A stretch of 64,000 bases of DNA from Symsagittifera roscoffensis (lineage: Eukaryota > Xenacoelomorpha > Acoela > Convolutidae), in the NCBI RefSeq assembly GCF_963678635.1, contig NC_087069.1:10187206-10251205 (forward strand). The letters run 5' to 3'. The position numbers and the translations under genes are program-made. Each line of letters starts with the position of its first letter. The stretch's first letter is position 1. Below are positions 38,201 to 44,200 of this stretch, piece by piece. The notes under the pieces are model-generated. The model was not told where the DNA came from and did not search any database. It saw nothing but the letters and a program-made list of their open reading frames with translations.

Positions 38201-41200
38201 TGGAAGGTCACGTTTGTGGAAGTCTGGATTGTGTAAAAACCCTAGAGAGACAACATAAGCAATTGACGATATTGTTTGGGAATGTCGTGATGAAAGCTAG
38301 AACAGAAACATGAGATGGTCACAGCCATCAGTGTAGAAGTGTTCCCAGGAGTTCTGCAAACTGAGCAAAAGTACATAGGAAAATGGAGGGAAGCGATCGA
38401 GACGGAAATGAACATCAGACATAGTGAGTCTTATTGTAGACCATCAGGAGCACGATATTTGGTGGGATCGACATTGGCTCCAATGTGCAAGAGCAGGTAC
38501 CCGGTGCATTTCGTAGCTGTGGATGTAAAGAGTACGAGAACGATCGTGGATCAAGCCTTCTCAGTGCCAAAGTGTGTGAGACTAACGAGACTGTTCGAAA
38601 AATCTTACGAGTTGCTATGTAAAATGTTCTCAGCAGTTCCAGAGAGAACAAAGGAGGAGTTGGAATCTATATTGGGAAGGAAGTTCTTGGGATACGTGAG
38701 TGGGAACTTCAGTAACTTTGAAAGACAGAAACAGAGAGGATCAACCGTTACGGATTACAATTTAGTAGACGAGAATGATGAAGTCCACCGAGTGATGATG
38801 AAAGTGGAACCATTACTGGAAGCTTCGGGAAAACGTAATTGGATGAGCATCATGTTGACACATGACGAGTTTCCCTGCCACTGCTTGCTGCAGACCTGGT
38901 GGTATCCCGAGCTTAGTAATCTGATGTTGATCTGGGACTCTGGAGAGCTGCTCTCCATGGGTTTACCAGACTCATCACGGCCCATAACGATAGTGATAGT
39001 GGGAGTTATGATGGCGATACGATGGCTGGAGGCTCATGTGAGAGAAAACAATAGACAGGAGGTACCGATGAGAGAACAGTTGCAGAAATTGTATTGTCTA
39101 AAAGATTTAGATCTTTTTGAGACAATGTGCAAGATTCTAAACATTCCGATGGAAGTGAAAAAGATATGGGCAAGAAGACGATTGATGACATGGTTCAGAG
39201 CTAACATGACTGCATGGTTGTACGAATATGCCAAAAAGCATATGTCGAAGCACGGCAGAGTGTACAGTGGATATCAGCTGGACATTGGAGCAGGAGCTTT
39301 CAAGCGAGCTTTCGTGACTCATCGGAATGCAGTGACCACCGCTGTGAAGAAAATTTCCAGGACGAGTGAACGTAGTGGAAAGGAGAAGGAAGAGATGTTG
39401 AAGGAAGATTTGGAGAGAAACGTGACGTTGTGTCTCCACAACAGCTTCTGCCGAAACAGAGAATCTAACGTGGATCCCCTACCTTGTTGCAAACAGAGGG
39501 TAGAAGAGCAGAAGTGTTGGAGGACTGCTTCCAACAGCGTCAGAATCGCTAACGATGTGTTGCAAGACACAGAAACTGAAAGTGCAGAGTCAGTGTCACA
39601 GGAGGAAGAGATGGAACATTGACAAACGGTCGAAAGAACAAGAGGCAAAAAGAAAGAAAATTAGAAGAATTTAGAAGTTTTAGAACTTCTAAACGACGAA
39701 AAAAGAAGAAAACAAAGGAGTGACGAAGATGAAGAAACTAAAACTAAGAAGGTTTTATGTGCTGTGAAAAAACTCAAGTGAGAAACTAAGCAACCAAGTT
39801 GTAATTGAAAACTGAAACATTTAGTTGATCTTTGAACATTGAAGAATTTGTTGCATTTATAAATTTGCATTTTGATTCTAGTCAGTGGCTTTAGAGACAC
39901 TTACTTACTATTTATTTAAAAAGGTTTGAGTAAAGAGTATATTTAAATAATCCAGCCTGCATGACTGTTTTTAATCAACTAGGAGAACTGATCACTTTGT
40001 GGTGATATGAAAGGCTTGGGTAATCTCTCGAAGAGGGAGATTGTTTCATTGTTCTTTCTAACCACAGAGTTTCTTAGTTTTAAAATTCAGGAAAATAACA
40101 TGCAAGATTTCCGGAGGGAAGAAGCATAGTAGGATAATTTTAGCTTGTTGGTTGGCAGGACTGTCTTGCAAACCAACATCTTTTAAAAATCTAGGAGGAA
40201 AAGTTTTAATCAGGGCATTGACATTGTAAGTCAGAAAAGATGTTTTTATCTTAGGTCATATCCTCAATGTGCAGATTAATGAAAAAATTTGAAGGCTATA
40301 GTGATGTAGTATGATGCCATTTATATTCTGCAGTGAGTCGATATGACGCGGATAAAAGTAATTTCGTGCACTTTGTAAATTCTGTTCGATGACACTGTAC
40401 CAATTTTACGAACATTGCGAGATTCAATGAGGACATTGACCGGACTGTCCGGGGAGTATGTGACATTCGACCAGAATGGACCAAAATGCAGATTCAACAG
40501 ATTCGAAATTTTAGCAGCTAACCTTCCGAATTGATGGTTTTAAGAGATTAACAACGTTATTGGGAAGATTAGCCAAACGGTGAAGGCTAGAATATTCTGG
40601 TGTTTTAAATTTTCGAAGTATGACGTCATATTTCTGAGAAACGTCAGAAACGGTCATTTTGGCAGAAAACCGGAATAAAAATACAACAACATTAGTTGCG
40701 ATAGCGATAACAACGAGAATTGTGATTGGAAAACAACAACAAATTGCAGAAGTAGCAGAGACCGTTCCGAGTTGCAACTATTATGTCGCTACAATAGTTT
40801 CAAGGCCGTTGCGAACAACAATGAAGGGTGGAAGACAGCCTTCCGGGAGGAGAATAAGAGTCTTATTTTCCCGGATTCAAGAATCTGGAGGGGTCTCGGG
40901 ACTGGAACTTTTATCATCTTATATAAACTTTTAGCTTCCCTATCATGTCCTGAATTGAATTTAATTAACATCTGAATTCATTCTGCTAAGATGAGAAGCT
41001 AGGAGTTGGGGGAATGGGTTGATTCGATGGAGATGATGATTTTTATCTACTGAACAAAAACAATAATAATTCAGTAAATAGTAGTAGCCCTGATTTTAGG
41101 AGTGATCTCGTGGTCTGGGGATACTGAGACCCAGCCATGAGCTCACTATTTCTGCATGTAATCTAGTTAGTTTGAGTGTTTTGACCGAAGCCGAAAGCAG

Positions 41201-44200
41201 TAACGTTTTTTGTCGACCCGATGTTAGAAAGACCACCGAAAATACTGGCTTGGTAGAGACGGTGAAAAACACGTAGAGCTCTGTTTAGACGTTGGCCAGT
41301 CGTCTTAGAACCTAGCTTTACTTTCCGTCGATATGTATCTTCCGGGCGAATGTTACATATCTCGAATGTGATTTTTTAAAGATTGATCTGGATTTCTAGA
41401 TTCTGAAGATGTTGAAGAATTCTGTTGAAGATGTTTAGTGATAATAACTTGCTCCCGGAAAATGTTTTAAACTTAAAAAAAGGGGAACTAAATAATATGG
41501 CACATATGCTAACAGATACGTTTATACATGAAAATTACGAACTTGTTAGTTATATTTTTGCTTTATGATTATAAATATGACTGTGTTCAGGTGCGGGGTG
41601 AGGCGGCTCGAACTGTATTCTTTCAGAAGACCAGGCGTTGTCTCCGGGCAACATAGTTTAATACTATTCAAGTCTGAGTATGGGTATACAGTTTCGGGTT
41701 GTTTTGCTTTGCATCTAAAGGACATAGTCATATTTCAAGAAATTGTGAAAAATGGTCAAAAAGAGGGCGTTACTCTGCCCACATTTCTAGAGAATTTAAG
41801 GGCTTGTTTTTCACGTGGATGAGGCGTTAATTAACTTCTAAAAAACTTATAATTTTTTCTTTTTGCTAATTGTTTTCATAAATATTATATTTATCAGTTA
41901 TTCATAACTCATTGATGTGCTTTTCTTTTGTGTAATCTATGGGGTACGCTCCTAGTGGGTTTGAAGAAAACCCTTTGCGTATCCTCACTTAACAATCTTG
42001 GGTAAACTGTTGATTCATTTATTATGTGATAAAAAATATACTTTTTGTTTAATGTAATAGTGTATCTGATTGTTAAGTGAAATTAATTCTTCTTCTTCTT
42101 CTTCTAGATTTTCCCCTTTGCGAGTATTGCAACTGAGACCATGAACTTTTTTCAGTAGCAAACTGGACTTTTTCTGCTTTCTCGAACTATCGTCTGCCTG
42201 CTTATATTTATCGGCTCAGATCCCGCTGTCTGGACTTTTATGAAGGTAACTATTTTTCTGTAGTTTTTTATGCCATTTCTAGCATCCTTAATGATGGTAA
42301 TTGAGGTCAAAGATTTTTTTTTGCTGAATTTCTTACTTCTTTGGAAAATTTCTGAAAGTCTTTTTGATTTCTCTATTCGTCAAGTTAATTATAGTGTTTT
42401 ACAGTGCATAGATGTTGTAAAGTTCCTTGAGTTTTTGTCATAGTCTCGGTCGGATTTAACGAAAGTTTTTGTTTTTCTCTTTTTTCTAAATTTTATATCT
42501 TCAAGTTAGTTGGCGATGTTTCCAAGGCTAATTCATCTCCAAATATAACCCCTTTTAAATTCTGTGGTTTTAGTCTTAATTAACGCAATTTAGAGGCTTA
42601 TATAGGTCATGTTTATTGTTGGCTCAGAATATTATGGCACTGTTTTCAGTAATTAATTCATTTTTGAGTAAGATGAGTCCATCCTGTAATATTCTCGAAA
42701 TTGAAAAAGCTTTAATGTAATAATTTTCTTTCCGAAATTTGAATGATAAAAAAAAGTTTTTAAAAATCCACCCTTCTTTTGCTTTCCTTGTATATTTACA
42801 CTTTCCAACTGTCTGTTGTTTTTTGACGCACGGATTTTTAACCTAGCATAGCTCGTGTGATAGTATGAACTCTCTTTTTTCCAATCTAAATATTAGGGTT
42901 CATTTTAAAACTGTTCTATTATGTGCATGATATCAATAACCAGCTATTAAGTACAGCCAATTCTAAGGATATTATCACAGATGGTAAGGATATTAACAGA
43001 GACTATAAGATTACAAATAGCACTTAGCTTCAAGGTACCATGGAGCTGTAGCGTAGAGGTAGGGAAGGAGACCCGCTACAAAACAAGAGGGATCGAACCT
43101 GGGCAGTGTCGGAGGTTTTTAATGTACTTTTTCGTATACTAGTTAAAATGCGTCCGCTCGATAAATTGAGGCATGTTTGTTGCTAAATATATATATTTTT
43201 TCATATTGACTGGTACTGCTGATGCGTCATAATTGGCTTGCGTCACTTATGAATTATATGAACTCAAATTTTTACTATTCAGCTGTTCCCATTAGCGTTA
43301 TCGGTCATATGTTTGCTTGTGTATACGAAAAGCAACTTCGCTTCTGTGTATTAAAATTTTTTTTTTCAGTTTTTTTCTTCCAATATATATGCTTCATTAG
43401 ATCCTAAAAGAACACATTCTCTAAAAGAATTATTTTCGATTAGCGATGATCTTCTAAATAGTATTTAGGACAAATTATGCAATTCAATTATTACCGTCTT
43501 TTTTCAAGTTCTTTGATAATGCCTACAATTCATGCGCGCTCATATTAAACAAGCTACTAGACATCTTCTCTGCAAATCTTTAAGTAGATTTTCATGTGAT
43601 AGAAGATAGTTTTTTTAAATTCTTGTTTTCCTGATAATTTTTCGTCTTTGTTTAAATATGGTGTAAACTACAAAATACGCTATTTCAACACTTCAGACTG
43701 GCGTGTTTTACACCACTTGCTATTCAAAGTACTGACTAGGTTAAAATTATATACTAACACTAGTTTGGATTAATATAGACTATTAGTCTAGTCTAGTCAG
43801 CATGTTGTGTAGCAAGTGGTGTAAAACATGCCATTCTGAACTTTTGCAATAGACTATTTTTTGGTTGAAATTTTGCGCCCTCCATTTGTGAATCAAAAGT
43901 TAATCAAAAGATAATTTAGCGAACAATCAATTTATTTAATTACCAATAAAATTATTTAACCAACTTAAAAACATGCGCGGATTCTCGTATAGGTTTTTAG
44001 AATCTAACACTGTTCATTTTGACGCTAGGAAACAATGTTTCTACGCATTTTCTCGTATAAACAGAGTACCAAAACTTTTATTAATTTGGTCATCACTTTT
44101 TGGCCAGATGAAGCGTTGAAGGTAGATAAATGGTCTCTGTTGATGTCGAGGTTGTTCGATCAATATGTCAAGATTCAGTTGACGAGAAGTTTATTTTCAG

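Larger units (their letters stand above)
18409..41357 (+). mobile_element. Giant Ty3/gypsy LTR retrotransposon with accessory ORFs
   Basis: Length is 22,949 bp from TGTGACATTCG to GAATGTTACA, flanked by LTRs that share both termini. Order: 5' LTR, a leader of about 3 kb with a motif array, a partial gag duplication, gag-protease-RT-RNase H-integrase, a macro domain, a non-coding gap, accessory ORFs A-D, and the 3' LTR. Gag-pol domain order (integrase after RNase H) and pol motifs place it in Ty3/gypsy. Most elements of this group are 5-10 kb, so this one is unusually large. Pol has several frameshifts and in-frame stops, so the copy is probably inactive. No clear target-site duplication is visible: 'tgtat' precedes and 'tatct' follows. 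Its G+C is visibly higher than the host DNA. Confidence 0.92.

Noticed and set aside
34056-39622. Envelope gene of an errantivirus-like element.
   Set aside because: No signal peptide, cleavage site, fusion peptide or clear membrane anchor in ORFs A-D.
18404-41362. Target-site duplication of the giant element.
   Set aside because: The flanks 'tgtat' and 'tatct' share only TAT, so no duplication can be claimed.
43045-43125. Functional tRNA gene.
   Set aside because: A and B boxes fit, but no complete cloverleaf or acceptor stem could be drawn.
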